64,000 bases of DNA. It comes from Pollenia angustigena (taxonomy: Eukaryota; Arthropoda; Insecta; Diptera; Polleniidae). The translations under genes and the position numbers were made by a program. The notes beneath the pieces were generated by a model. It saw only the letters and a list, made by a program, of their open reading frames with translations, had not been told where the DNA came from and did no database searches. Shown here piece after piece: positions 31,775 through 42,385 of this stretch. Positions within the stretch are counted from its first letter, which is position 1. Every line of letters starts with the position of its first letter. The stretch is taken from contig OV884056.1 of NCBI GenBank assembly GCA_930367215.1, forward strand, positions 40,424,308-40,488,307. The letters are read 5' to 3'.

Positions 31775-32505
31775 GGAGGTATGTATTCTGGAACTTACTA
31801 CTATGGTAAATGATGGATTTTTAGAAAACATGCTAACGGATGTAATATACACGGATTTCAGTAAGCCTTTGACAAGGTGAACCATGAAATGTTACTATGC
31901 AAACTATCACTAATGGGATTTAGTTGTACATCCCTAAAGTGGCTGCGTTCTTTTATTTATTAGATAGATCTCAACAAGTAAAGCTTAGAAATGTTACCTC
32001 AACGGACATATATGTTACTTCTGGTGTTCCCCAGGGAAGTCATCTTGGTTCTTCACTGTTCACGTTATTTATGAATGACCTCCCATCTGTTATCTCGTAT
32101 TCCAATTTACTCATGAATGCAGATGATGTCAAAATATTCAAGAGCTTTAACGACTCTAGTCAACAATTTCAACTACAGTCTGATATTGATAAATTTTCCC
32201 AATGGTGTACAATTAATTTAATGGTCCTTAACATTAAAAAATTTAAACATATGACATTCTACAGAACTAACAAATTACATTCTCGATACTATTTTAATGG
32301 AATAAATACTTGAAAAATTGGACAGCATATCTGATCTGGGCTTTTTGTTCGATCATAGGCTAAATTTCCGTAATCATATTGCGTTAACTGTTAACAAAGC
32401 AAACGGTGTTCTTGGTTTCATGAAACGGTGTTCTAGAGAATGTTCTGACCTCTATGTAAGAGTGGCAATTAACCGCCTCCTAGGATAACACCAGATTATT
32501 GTGAA
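31775..32505 (+). pseudogene. Jockey/CR1-like RT relic (NADD active site)
   Basis: RT motifs span several frames: YTDFSK.FDKVNHEMLLCKL near 31850-31905, then VTSGVPQGSHLGSSLFTLFM and NDLPSVISYSNLLMNADDVK (32011-32133), where the first residue of YADD is Asn, then DLGFLFDHRLNFRNHI near 32330-32375 and MKRCSRECSDLYVRVA near 32420-32468. Frameshifts lie near 31870, 31955 and 32312. The endonuclease and 5' end are absent. Strong similarity in wording to Jockey-superfamily RTs; third LINE family of the window. Confidence 0.8.
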
Positions 32506-32843
32506 AATTCCGCTTCATATAAAATGTTTAATAACCGGCATGTGACAAGTTTGCTGTTAGTTCCCTTTTCCCTAGGGATGGTTAAAGTTAACATAATATG
32601 TTTGCAATTTTTTTTTTTTTTAAATATATTTGTGGAAGGTGACCATATCGAAAAATCTGTCCTCTTTACGTGTTATTAACGTTAACGATAGCAGAATAAG
32701 ATCTGAAAACAGATTTTACGATAAGATCTGAAAATATTTGTTAAATTTTTTTTTAAAGATTTTAAGGTCACGGGAAAATTCCCTTTATTTACATTTGAAA
32801 ATTTTTAACTATTATCGCTACATATTTTATATTTGGGTTATCA

Positions 32844-33643
32844 CCCTAGAGGAAAGTGAACTGACACCAAAGTAGTCCCGTGATAGGTCTTTGGTGGTAG
32901 AGACCGGTTATAGTTCTAACACTTTCTATGAATAAGACCTATCACTTTTACATGGGGTTGTCATTGGAGGGGGTCAATTGACACCATTTGACCAGTCACA
33001 AATCTATTCTCAATGGACGTGTTTAGTGACAGTTACTAAAATGTAATATTATTTCAATACGATGTAGTATTATTTCAATAAAAAAAGTCCTAGAATTAAA
33101 TTCAAGAGCCAAATTTTAGAAAGTCCCAGAAAAATGTTTCATAAAACCGGTGGAGATTGTACTGTCCCAGCGGGAAATTTGTGTCAATTGGTCCAGAGGA
33201 CTGGTCCTGCGAATTGTGAAAATAGAACTGGTACAAAAAGAAAGAACTCATGACCAGTGAAAGGAGAACCAATCATGTAACTGGTTTATGAAGAACAAAA
33301 AAGTAGAAAAAGTAATGAATTACAGTACAGTCTTCACCGGTGGTGTGATAAATTTTTTTGGGACTTTCTAAAATGTGGCTCTTGAATTTAATTCTAGGAC
33401 TTGTTTTATTGAAATAATACTACATCGTAATGAAATAATACTACATTTTAGTAACTGTCAATAAACACGTCCATTGAGAATAGATTTGTGACTGGTTAAA
33501 TGGTGTCAATTGACCCCCTCCAATGACAACCCCATGTAAAAGTGATAGGCCTTATTCATATGAAGTGTTAGAACTCGAACCGGTCCCTACCACCACAGAC
33601 CTATCACGAGACTACTTTGGTGTCAGTTCGCTTCCCTCTAGGG
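32844..33643. mobile_element. Family D foldback pair (CCCTAGAGGRAAG ends)
   Basis: CCCTAGAGGAAAGTGAACTG at 32844 is mirrored by TTCGCTTCCCTCTAGGG ending at 33643. Arms of about 300 bp pair through CACCAAAGTAGTC, GATAGGTC, GGGGTTGTCATTGGAGGGGG and CCAATTTTAGAAAGTCCC. The unpaired middle (33166-33345) holds the other family D terminus (CCAGCGGGAAATTTGTGTCA), so the structure is best read as two head-to-head copies, the left one truncated. Non-coding. Confidence 0.75.
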
Positions 33644-33654
33644 ATAATTCATTA

Positions 33655-33803
33655 TTTTTTCTACCTTTTTGTTCTTCATAAACCAGTTACATGATTGGTT
33701 CTCCTTTCACTGGTCATGAGTTTTATCTTTTTGTACCTGTTAATATTTCACAACTCCCAGGACCAGTCTGTTGGACCAATTGACACAAATTTCCCGTAGG
33801 GCA
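33655..33803 (-). mobile_element. Family D terminal fragment, inverted
   Basis: Reverse of 33166-33330: AACCAGTTACATGATTGGTT, CACTGGTCATGAGTT and CAATTGACACAAATTTCCCG then TAGGGC. It extends the palindrome to a third inverted segment directly after the 33643 end. Confidence 0.7.
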
Positions 33804-33935
33804 TAGCCAATTAAGTTAATATAACTTTTATACAGCCATTTCTCAATCTTTTAAGTTGATATAATGGCTGTTGATTACTAAGAAAAAAGAAATATTTGTT
33901 TTGGTATTAAAACCAAAAGTTTTTGGTTGTAATAA

Positions 33936-34354
33936 ACCTAGAGGAAAAGGAACTAACACCAAACTTGTCACGTGACAGTTCTAAAGTGGTAGGGACCTTT
34001 TCTAGTTCTAACAATTTATATGAAGGGGACTTGTCACTTTAACATGGCGATGTCCTAGGAGGGGGTTTATTTGCGCCTTTTTGACACTTCGTGACAGGTC
34101 ACTGAATGGTCCCCTTCATATAAAGTAATAGAAGCAGATATAATCAGCCACTACACGCACAAGATCCAGTCACATGACTAGTTTTGTGTCAATTACCTTT
34201 CCTATGGAGTAACTACTCTTTGAACACATTCTCACCAGTTAGGTGATGTGTCGTGTTTTCACCTATCACAATTCGTTCCTTTTTATTACAATATTGTGTT
34301 CACTGGTCACGGGATTGGTACATTAAGATCAATCGACACAAATTTCCCGCAGGG
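33936..34354 (-). mobile_element. Family D element, diverged copy
   Basis: Starts CCTAGAGGAAAAGGAACTAA and ends CGACACAAATTTCCCGCAGG, the same two termini as the pair at 32.8-33.8 kb. The middle shares ATGGCGATGTCCTAGGAGGG and GTTCACTGGTCACG but is otherwise diverged, suggesting an older subfamily. Confidence 0.65.
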
Positions 34355-34710
34355 AATATTTATTTTTAGCAAAAAAATAATATTTCTTTTTTAATTGGTA
34401 ACGATAACAAAAATAAAATATATTTAATGATAATTTTTAATTAAAACCTTTATCTTAAATTCATCAATATTTATCTTAGCAGTGCTGCGTTCCTGGAGAG
34501 CAACTTTTGAATATAAAAAATGTTATATTTTCTACTTTATATTTACACTTTTTTATCAATTTTATAAAAAAAAATCACTCAATCAAATCAAAAAATGCTT
34601 GAGGCAACAGAATACATAATGACAGTTTTCTTAAATTTTACCGGCAACAAAAACGAGCATATGCACCGCCAACATCACTTCAATAAAATCAAAAGGATGT
34701 TTTAATTGTT

Positions 34711-34770
34711 CTATGTATGTATGCATGTATGTATGTATGAATGCATGTATTTATGTATGTATGTATATAT
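34711..34770. repeat. (TATG)n microsatellite
   Basis: Imperfect ATGTATGTATGCATG array leading into a short TATATAT run. Confidence 0.85.
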
Positions 34771-34789
34771 ATTTACAATAATTTTTAAA

Positions 34790-36080
34790 TTTGTGCAAAT
34801 TTTTAATATCTACTCATATTCAATATGTTTAAAAAACAAAATCCTCCTTTGATTTAAATTACGAATTATTCTAAAGAGAAAAGAAACCTTAAAGTTTAAT
34901 AATTCTTAAAACAAAATTGTTTTGCAAAACCTTAAGCCACAATGTGGTTTAGCTTGAGGGTGGCATACTCCAGCTTTTAGCTTGTGGTTGTTGCAATAGA
35001 TAACGAAAAAAGAAGGTGAAGAGAAACAAATTTAAACCTACTTACCATTGAAATATGATTCGATGAGTAAATAAAATGTATCCTTAATTAAATCCTTAAT
35101 AATTTATGTTAATGTGGCTAAAACGGGGGGGAATTATGGTTTTATTATAAACACACACTAAAACACGCTTTATTATTTATGATTTGAATTTTATATAAAG
35201 ATTCTTAATTACTAAGATTTTTTTAGGAAAAATTTAAGTATTTAAAATGATTTTGCTTAAGTTATTTTAAAGATTATTAAACATTATTCTATTTTATTAA
35301 ATTTGTATTTTTTACTTTAACTTTTTTTAAAAAGTTTTGTTTGTTTTAATAACAAATCTATTATTTTCTACAACTTTTAACCAAAGGCTCACTTGCAATC
35401 TATTTAGACTTTTTCAATCATATTTCACTAAAAATTACTCGTTTAATTAAAATTTATTGTTGTTAATATTTACTTTGGTTTATCCTTGAAATTAAAAATT
35501 CATTTAATCAATTTTTTATAACACACACACTTTTTTAATATTTTATCTTATGCATTCTTACATGCTTCGTTTAATTAAAAAAATATTTATGTTTTTATTT
35601 GTGTTTTTCTTTTCTTTCTTAATTATTTTGTTTCTTATATTTGATATATTCCTTCTTTAATTTTTTTTTTTTTCGTTACGTATGCGGTACGTATCAACCG
35701 TTAACAGGACATGAACGCACGAAACGACATTAGTAATACGACTGATGTAATGGTGAGCTCCAGCATTATGCCGAACACACATAAAAGACTAGGACACACA
35801 GGCCGGAAAAGTCGGCTAAATAACAAGTACCAAAAAGAACAAGTTTATAGGAATAAAAAATAAACAAGAAATGCACAGCAGTGGAAAGAATTTAACAAAC
35901 AAACCCTCACATATACACTCGCACTTTAATACTCAGACATGGAATAGAAACAATGTTGTGCTCAGCAAAATTTAGCTGTAAATTTAAGGGTGTTGCCATA
36001 TATTTTGTGTTTGTTAAAAACTCTTCAATTGAAAAAAATCACAATTCCGGGAATTTAAAATTGGCATAGTTTTTTAAAAT
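34790..36080. other. Probable unique, host-like stretch
   Basis: I find no repeat partner elsewhere in the window. 35670-36000 is less A+T-rich, with CpG-containing motifs (TACGTATGCGGTACGTATCA, ACGCACGAAACGACATTAG). This is the most likely place for host exon or regulatory DNA. Confidence 0.35.
35701..35766 (-). other. 21-codon hydrophobic mini-ORF, possible signal-peptide exon
   Basis: On the minus strand an ATG at 35766 opens MLELTITSVVLLMSFRAFMS C and a TAA at 35703-35701. The peptide has a hydrophobic core like a secretory signal. GTGCGT inside the frame (after the MSF codons) could act as a splice donor, which would make this a first coding exon. Evidence is weak: short, no homology known to me, no flanking exon seen. 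Confidence 0.2.
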
Positions 36081-36083
36081 TTT

Positions 36084-36612
36084 AAAAATCTTTTGAAATT
36101 AAAATTTTGTATTCCCAAAAATTGAAATTACTTTTTGATAATAAACAGGCAAGTGCACGGCCTAAAAAAACACTTAATTGACAACATCTTTTGTAAGTTG
36201 TTGTTTGTTTTTTATTTTGTTTTTCTTAACCTACTTACAACTGCAATTAATGTTGAGAGAATTTCAACTAATTGTAGTGGGGAGTGTAAGATGAGATAAA
36301 CCCACTTTTTTATTGTTGATGTATTTTGTTCAAGCTTTGATATTGTTACAAGTAAAACTGTTGCTATAAGTCTTATACGTTTAACAGTTTTATTTGGTTT
36401 AATATCTTTAGTTTGTCTAAAATCTTTATGGATGAAGTTTCCTGATGATCTGGCCTAAGCAACCAGTGAAATGCATAGGAATAGCTTATCCCATCAACAA
36501 AAAATTTCAAGTGTTTTTATCAAGAATAAAAACTGGGAATTAAGCACGAATAAAAAAATCTTTTGAAATTAAAATTTTGTATTCCCAAAAATTGAAATTA
36601 CTTTTTGATAAT
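36084..36612 (+). mobile_element. Family A element, copy 2, flanked by 59-bp direct repeats
   Basis: The body 36190-36553 nearly matches 48960-49325: TTAACCTACTTACAACTGCA, GAGAGAATTTCAACTAATTG, GTTTCCTGATGATCTGGCCT, AAGCAACCAGTGAAATG, ACTGGGAATTAAGCACGAA. It lies between identical 59-bp direct repeats (36084-36142 and 36554-36612). The repeat includes the family A terminus (AAAATCTTTTGAAATTAAAA), so two elements probably share or recombined at an end. No ORF. Confidence 0.7.
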
Positions 36613-37163
36613 TTTTAATTCTATAATAAAAAATCTAGGGATATATAGGGTGTCGCAATATGGACTATCCTATATGATTTGAATTTTTTTAAAAATTTTG
36701 TAGAAAAACACTGTTCTACTCGCAAATTTAAACAAGCTGGGCACCGTACTGGTTAAGCTTATTCGTCTACGCTGAACTCAATGGTGAATGCCGCTTTTCA
36801 AACTTTTGGCTCCTAAACGCGATTCAAATTTTCAACAGTTATTGTACCATAAAAATATTGCCCCTTTTGCGGCTCTCCACTTTTGTAAGAGTTTGGTTGT
36901 CTTTGATAAATTCACATTGCCATTCTCAACTCAACTGGAAGTTGGCTATTCAGTTGTGTATCTGCTTGTTTCGTGGTATTGCCGTTTTCAACTTTGTAAA
37001 AGTTTGGTCGATAAATAAAATATCTAAATTTAATGATTAAGGAAATGGCTATATGATCTTATAAAAAAAGTAATTGCTTTTAGTACGTAAACTTTTTTGC
37101 TTTTTCGAACTAACAATATAACTTTTTTATGCTCTATTCGACTATACTATGCCACTTTGCCTG
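36613..37163. other. Unassigned sequence with weak tRNA-like motifs
   Basis: CTGGTTAAGC (36749) and GCGATTCAAAT (36820) faintly recall A and B boxes, and the 36788-37018 ORF has no motif. Nothing firm. Confidence 0.3.
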
Positions 37164-37690
37164 CACACAGAAAAAATAACCAATGTTAAATTAACATGGC
37201 GAAATGTTGATTGAGAATCATAGTAAATTTCTGCAAAAGTATGGACTCTATTTAAAACTACCATTGTTTTAAATTAAAATGTTAAAATAAGATTACTCAA
37301 TATTGAAACCATAAAAACCTGTTTTAGTTGTTTTGTATAGAAAAAAACTACACCATAAAAAGAAATACATAATTTTTTTTTATTTTCATGTTTAAAATAT
37401 GTTATAAAAAGAAGAAAATTCCCGTATTCTTTTAGTTAAAATTTGATTCTACATAAAATTCACGTTATTTCAACTTGAAATATTTTTCATTCATTATGAT
37501 TCGGATTATTATTTCAATATAAATGAAATTTTTGCTATAACTTTACTGCAATGTTAAATTAAAATGAATTATAGTTATTTTGAAAGACAAATTTTGTTCG
37601 CAAGTTAATGTAAAATTGTGTTAAACTAACATGAAGTAACTATAAAGCAAAATCACTACCGAAAACGGTAAAATCAACCTTCTTTTAGAC
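37164..37690 (+). mobile_element. Family B element, copy 4, internally deleted
   Basis: Begins CACACAGAAAAAATAACCAA and GGCGAAATGTTGATTGAGAA, continues with the same order of blocks as 9081-9890 but is ~280 bp shorter, and ends GGTAAAATCAACCTTCTTTT without the final CTGTGTG. Confidence 0.7.
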
Positions 37691-37839
37691 GGTTGTAAAA
37701 AGTTATATTGCATAGTGCAATAGCGCAATAAAAGATCACCCTATCGCAGTTTTGTACCCATACCACAATAGTGCAGGGCGTATTATGCGTTTGTGCTGAC
37801 GTGTGCAACACTTTTAAATTTTTGTCAAGACCCACCTGT

Positions 37840-38520
37840 ACCGATCACACATTCGGAGTCGATCTTACGATGTTCTTCCGTCCGTCCGTCCAGCTGACTA
37901 ACTGATTGTTTGTTCATGAAAAATTGTGCGCAAACTACAGGTCGCAATTTTGAAGATGATTTGATGAAATTTCGTACATACTTCTTAATTGTCATACTTT
38001 AAATGGGGAGAATAGGTCCATAATTTCACAAGGCCTTCACATGGCTGAATAGTCTTTTACCCATTAACAATCTTATTGTGTTGATATTCAGATTCAATTT
38101 GGCTTAACAATAACGTTTTAAGAACATAAGTTGTCTGACCAAACTTTTTTTAAATCACTCCATTTTTGGTATTCGTTGCAATTCAAACACCACCCCGATA
38201 ATAGCTTTATATGTCATAGCTTACTTATAAATATTAGGATTTATATAAAATTTAGCGAAGATAATTTTATTAATAGATACAATGTCATGGTAAAATATTG
38301 TACTGGTAGTTAAAAAATTGGCCATACGTTCCATATAAATCCCATTTCCCATATCGCCTTAAGACGAACAAATCTAATATAGATGATGATATTTAGATAA
38401 TATTCGGTAGAAAGTACTCTTATATGAATCAAATTTCGGATCGGATGATATAGAAACGCCACGATTAGATTTCAGTAAGAGCAGAACTCTTTTGTCTGTT
38501 GTAACGAAGAAGAAGAAAAG
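37840..38520 (+). repeat. mini-me-like repeat fragment (CCGTCCGTCCGTCC)
   Basis: TTCTTCCGTCCGTCCGTCCA near 37871, then CATACTTCTTAATTGTCATA and GTTCCATATAAATCCCA blocks typical of the same class as 16070-16860. Non-coding, degenerate. Confidence 0.45.
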
Positions 38521-38993
38521 CCTTTGTATGTTATCGACAATGCACTATACTCGAGGGGATCCAGCTTAAAAGAAATGCGGAGTAGATGCTATGAAACAAA
38601 TAGTTTCGTGGTATAGTACTAAGCGTAAAACAATTAGCTGGCCCTTAGCCCTTTTAAACATGGTAGACGTGGCTACTTTAAGTGAATTGTATATTCTGTA
38701 AACATGAAAAAAGAAGCCATCACAGAAAAAATGTTGCACCAGTAAACGCATTTATCAAAAATAAAATAAGTTTTAATTAAAAATGTTATGAAGTAAATTA
38801 AACGTTTAAACAAGTGAATTAAAAGTTTAATCAAGTGTATTAAACGTTTAATTGACAATATAAATTTGCACCAGTAAACAAATTAATAATATCAATTAAA
38901 CGTTGAATCCACTTGACTAAACGTTTAACTCATTAAGGCCCGAGTTATGATCCCATTGAGCTATAATGATGAAACTTTCAAATTTGATTGTTT

Positions 38994-39894
38994 ACACAGA
39001 AAAAATTATTGCCGAATTATTTTCAAACAAACGCTTGTTTGAAAATTTTTTTAATTTCAATAAATATTTTTACTGATTCAAACAATATTTTTTTTTGATT
39101 TTTATTTAACCAACCAAAATGTGGACAAGTCTTCAAAAATATAATAAACGTGTTATTGGTGTCAAGTTTTCATAATTTTGTATGAAATATTTAACGCTCT
39201 TTAATGTTGTCGTCTTTTTGCATTTTTTTATTTGATCGTAAGCAACACTTCTTTATGTGAAATATAAGAACAACAACAAAAAACACACACAGTCTATTTT
39301 TGGACGCTTTAAAAAAGTGCAACTATAAGAAAAACAATAGCAGAAACAACATTATAAGAAACAAAATCCCGTGTTCAATTTTTTAAAACTGTTTGCTTAA
39401 ATACATCAAATACAAAAATAGAATGATGACGAAAAACATATCGAGTCGGTCTGCTGCCGTTTTTGGTTGCATTTCTTCTTTAGCAAAGGAAAGGATACAG
39501 CAACAGAGAGTGATAAAGAAAAACATTGTGTTGTGTGTATAAATAAGACTTCGTTCAAAAATTATTCCAACAAAAAAAAAATGTGTCTCAAAGCCAGCTG
39601 GCGGCTCTGCTCTGCCGTCATCTTCTCATATAGTGCTTACTTGTGTGCGCGTCATTGCTTGTGCAAAAACTTTTTTTTTTTATTTTGAAATTTAGTATAT
39701 GAATTTCAGTAAACTTTTTGTTTGATTCAGTTAAATTATTTGTTTGAAAAAATCAGTGTTTTTTTTTTTCAATAAACAAAAAGCAAATAAATTGTTTGAA
39801 TATGCAAATTTGCTTATAGGACCGATTTCAGACAAAAAATTGTTTGATTCTACAAATTTTTTGTTTGAATTGGAAAAATAATTTTTTCTGTGTA
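38994..39894. mobile_element. Nested ~900-bp element with ACACAGAAAAAATTATT ends
   Basis: ACACAGAAAAAATTATTGCC on the left versus AAAAATAATTTTTTCTGTGT on the right. The TTTGTTTGAA motif repeats near both ends. The 39467-39688 ORF has no recognisable domain. Ends resemble family B but the interior is unrelated. Confidence 0.65.
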
Positions 39895-40380
39895 TACCTA
39901 AATATGAAAGAAAACAAATTTTGGGCAAATCGGATACGTGGGAGCCCAGATAACCCCCGTTGCGAAATTAAAATTTTTTATTCACGTCTAGGAAAAAAAA
40001 TTAAGAAAGATATTCATATACATATAATTTTTGATTCAATTATGATATGCTCCAAAGCACTTTTGGGGTAGTGCTAGTCACATTTCTCCCATTTGTAATT
40101 GATCGGTCCATAATTTACCATAGGCCCCATATAAAGCCCACTCTCGAAAAACACTTTAGTACGCCTTAAACCATAACAAATTATTCTATTGTTATAACTT
40201 TTGTTCTGTCACAGTTTTATATGACTAGAAATAACACTGTCAACTTTCGTAAAGATCAGTTCATAATTTACCACAGGTACAATATAGTGCCCACTCCTGA
40301 AATATCCTAGCTGTCAGTGGATGGTATCAAATATTTGGCATAGCCGAATATAGCTCTCTAACTGGTTTTTATTTAATATC
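39895..40380 (-). repeat. mini-me-like repeat fragment, inverted
   Basis: Read in reverse it shares with 16070-16470: GATCGGTCCATAATTTACCA, GGCCCCATATAAAGCCCACT, AAACACTTTAGTACGCCTTA and GGCATAGCCGAATATAGC. The microsatellite core is missing. Confidence 0.55.
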
Positions 40381-40441
40381 CTGGGAGAGGATAATTTCAC
40401 ATTACTTGTTCGATTTTCTCTTACTATACCTATTGAAGTAA

Positions 40442-40895
40442 CCCTGGGGGAAATTTGTGTCAATTGTTCCAACAGACTGGTCCTGGGATTTGTGAAAATA
40501 TAACAAGTTCAAAAAGATAGAACTCATGACCAGTGAAAAGAGAACTTATCATCTTACTGGTATATTCAAATCAAGAAGGTAAAAAAAGTAATGAATTACG
40601 GTACAGTCTTCACCGATGGTGTGACACTTTTTTTGGGACTTTCTAAAATTTGGTTCTTAAATTTAGTTCTAGGACTTGTTTTATTGAAATAATACTACTT
40701 TGTATCGAAATAATCTTACATTGCTATAACTTACACTAAACACGTTCACTGAGAATGATGTTTGACTGGCCAAATGGTGTCAATTAACCAATGACAACCC
40801 CATGCAAAAAAGATAGGTCTTATTCATATAAACTGTTAGATATAGAACCGGTCTCTACGCCCAAAGACCTATCACGGGACTACTTTGACATGGAG
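40442..40895 (+). mobile_element. Family D element, single copy
   Basis: CCCTGGGGGAAATTTGTGTC to GACTACTTTGACATGGAGA: the whole family D unit once, in the orientation of 33166-33643. The comparison shows that the 32.8-kb structure is an assembly of such units. The right terminus is partly lost. Confidence 0.75.
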
Positions 40896-41082
40896 AATTT
40901 ACTTACTGCGTAATATCCTGAATTTACAAATTTGGCCATTTGTTTGAAAAAGGTGAAAAAATTATCGAAATTTCAAACACATAAGTAACAACAACTTATA
41001 ATTAACATGTTTTATTATGTTGTTTTAAATAGCAAGTGATTGTATAAATACATATATTTTATTTGATAATTTTATGTAATTT

Positions 41083-41524
41083 CCCAGTAAAAAACGTGCT
41101 CCAAAAGGAGCAGGTTTTTTGTATGAATTCATACCTCAAATCGCTTCAAACCTGCTGATAGGATGCCTGATTTTTGTATGGGGTGTTCCCGGTTTGGAGG
41201 ACTATTTTCTGCTGACAATAAGCGCTTCTTTTAACATGCGAACAAAGCGCTCCTAGAGTGCTTTTTTAAGGGCTAACTATATAAACATATTCATTAATGT
41301 TTTGCCTTAACTTGTTTAATTGCCTTTTTTCAATCATTTTCGTAAACCATAATATATTTTTTTTTCGCTTACAAACCCTCTTTGCTGTCAGCACTAAAAT
41401 AGCAGCTTTTTTGTATGTTTTATTCGTTAGCATTTACTGCTTTATAAGAGCTCTCTAATTGAAGCGCTCGAGTATGCGCTTTTTCTCTGTAGTGCTTCAA
41501 AATACCTAAATTTTTTTTACTGGG
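41083..41524. mobile_element. MITE with CCCAGTAAAAA ends, copy 1
   Basis: CCCAGTAAAAAACGTGCTCC on the left, TAAATTTTTTTTACTGGG on the right. Subterminal GGAGCAGGTTTTTTGTATG and AGCGCTT motifs. The same terminus with a different interior occurs at 59121-59391. No ORF. Confidence 0.7.
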
Positions 41525-41538
41525 TTGTATATTGTTAA

Positions 41539-41866
41539 GGCCCAGTGTTGCGTTTTCGCATCGCAAATGTATCCAATCATAAAAAAAGTCTCAAATGTCT
41601 ACGATGATTGGATTTTTGAGTAGAAATAATAATGTTCGTATATAAGCTACCTCAGATAGGTATACTATATATTACTTTATTTTTTTAACTTTTTTTTTTA
41701 AAGTACCCAAAAACATTAAAAATTTAAATTTAAAATTTGTATAAAAAAACTTGTGTATGATACAAATCCAAAAACAGGTCGATTAGATATTAAGTTAAAT
41801 TTTATTTCACTGAAAAATGCCTGAGGGGAGGTTTAAGTGAACGTTGCGAAAACGCAAAGCAGGGCC
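41539..41866. mobile_element. MITE with GGCCCAGTGTTGCGTTTTCG ends, TTAA target
   Basis: The left GGCCCAGTGTTGCGTTTTCG is mirrored by CGAAAACGCAAAGCAGGGCC, and both sides carry TTAA (41535-41538 and 41867-41870), the piggyBac-type target. A matching left end (TTAAGGCCCGAGTTATGATC) occurs at 38933, so another member of the family may bound the whole nest. No transposase. Confidence 0.7.
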
Positions 41867-42009
41867 TTAATGGGTTAATTCACGTGATTAAATTTTTAAT
41901 TTAAACTGATTTTATTTTTGATTAATGCGTTTACTGGTGCAAATTTTTTTTCTGTGATGATAATAGAAATGGTTTTTTAAACAAGAACATTGTTTTCTAA
42001 AACAAAATA

Positions 42010-42385
42010 AAACAAAATATTTAGATGAAGTAGATACAAATTTTTATTGTATTAAAAATGATATCTGGCAAATGTCCACCACGAGCACCCTGACAGATTT
42101 CGATTCTTTCATCAAAATTTTTGTCACTTTTTGGCAAAATTTCGTTAATCCCATCACGAACTTTGAATTTTAAGGCTGCAATCGATTCGATTGGCTTCTT
42201 AAAGACTCTGTCCTTAACATAGTCCCACAAAAAATAATCCAGTGGTGTTTAATCACACGATCTGGCTCTCGGTATCAGAAGGACTATTATGTTGTCCGCA
42301 AATATCACGAATTTTACAAAATGTAACTTTTACAGAACCAACATTTTCATAATGGATTTTAATGACTTTAAAGCGAAATTTAATT
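42010..42385 (-). pseudogene. DD41D-like transposase relic, different subfamily
   Basis: On the minus strand the N-terminal HTH (VIKIHYENVGSVKVTFCKIR followed by DICGQHN) is joined directly to the C-terminal end (RSCD, stop, TPLDYFLWDYVKDRVFKKPI), and the frame 42021-42230 finishes with GARGGHLPDIIFNT, a family-typical ending. The catalytic core is deleted except the last Asp (TPLD). It is clearly diverged from the three near-identical copies elsewhere. Confidence 0.75.

Larger units (their letters stand above)
38718..41959. mobile_element. 3.2-kb outer element carrying a nest of later insertions
   Basis: The left end CATCACAGAAAAAATG then TTGCACCAGTAAACGCAT and AATCAAAAATAAAATAAGTT is mirrored by the right end (AACTGATTTTATTTTTGATT, ATGCGTTTACTGGTGCAAAT, CTGTGATG); TIR of at least 70 bp. 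Just inside the left end, ~22-bp units with ATTAAACGTTTAA repeat several times (38795-38935). The interior has been filled by other elements (38994-39894, 39895-40380, 40442-40895, 41083-41524, 41539-41866), so the original element was short and non-autonomous. Confidence 0.7.

Noticed and set aside
36740..36830. tRNA-derived SINE
   Set aside because: A and B box resemblance is too weak and no tail or second copy was seen.
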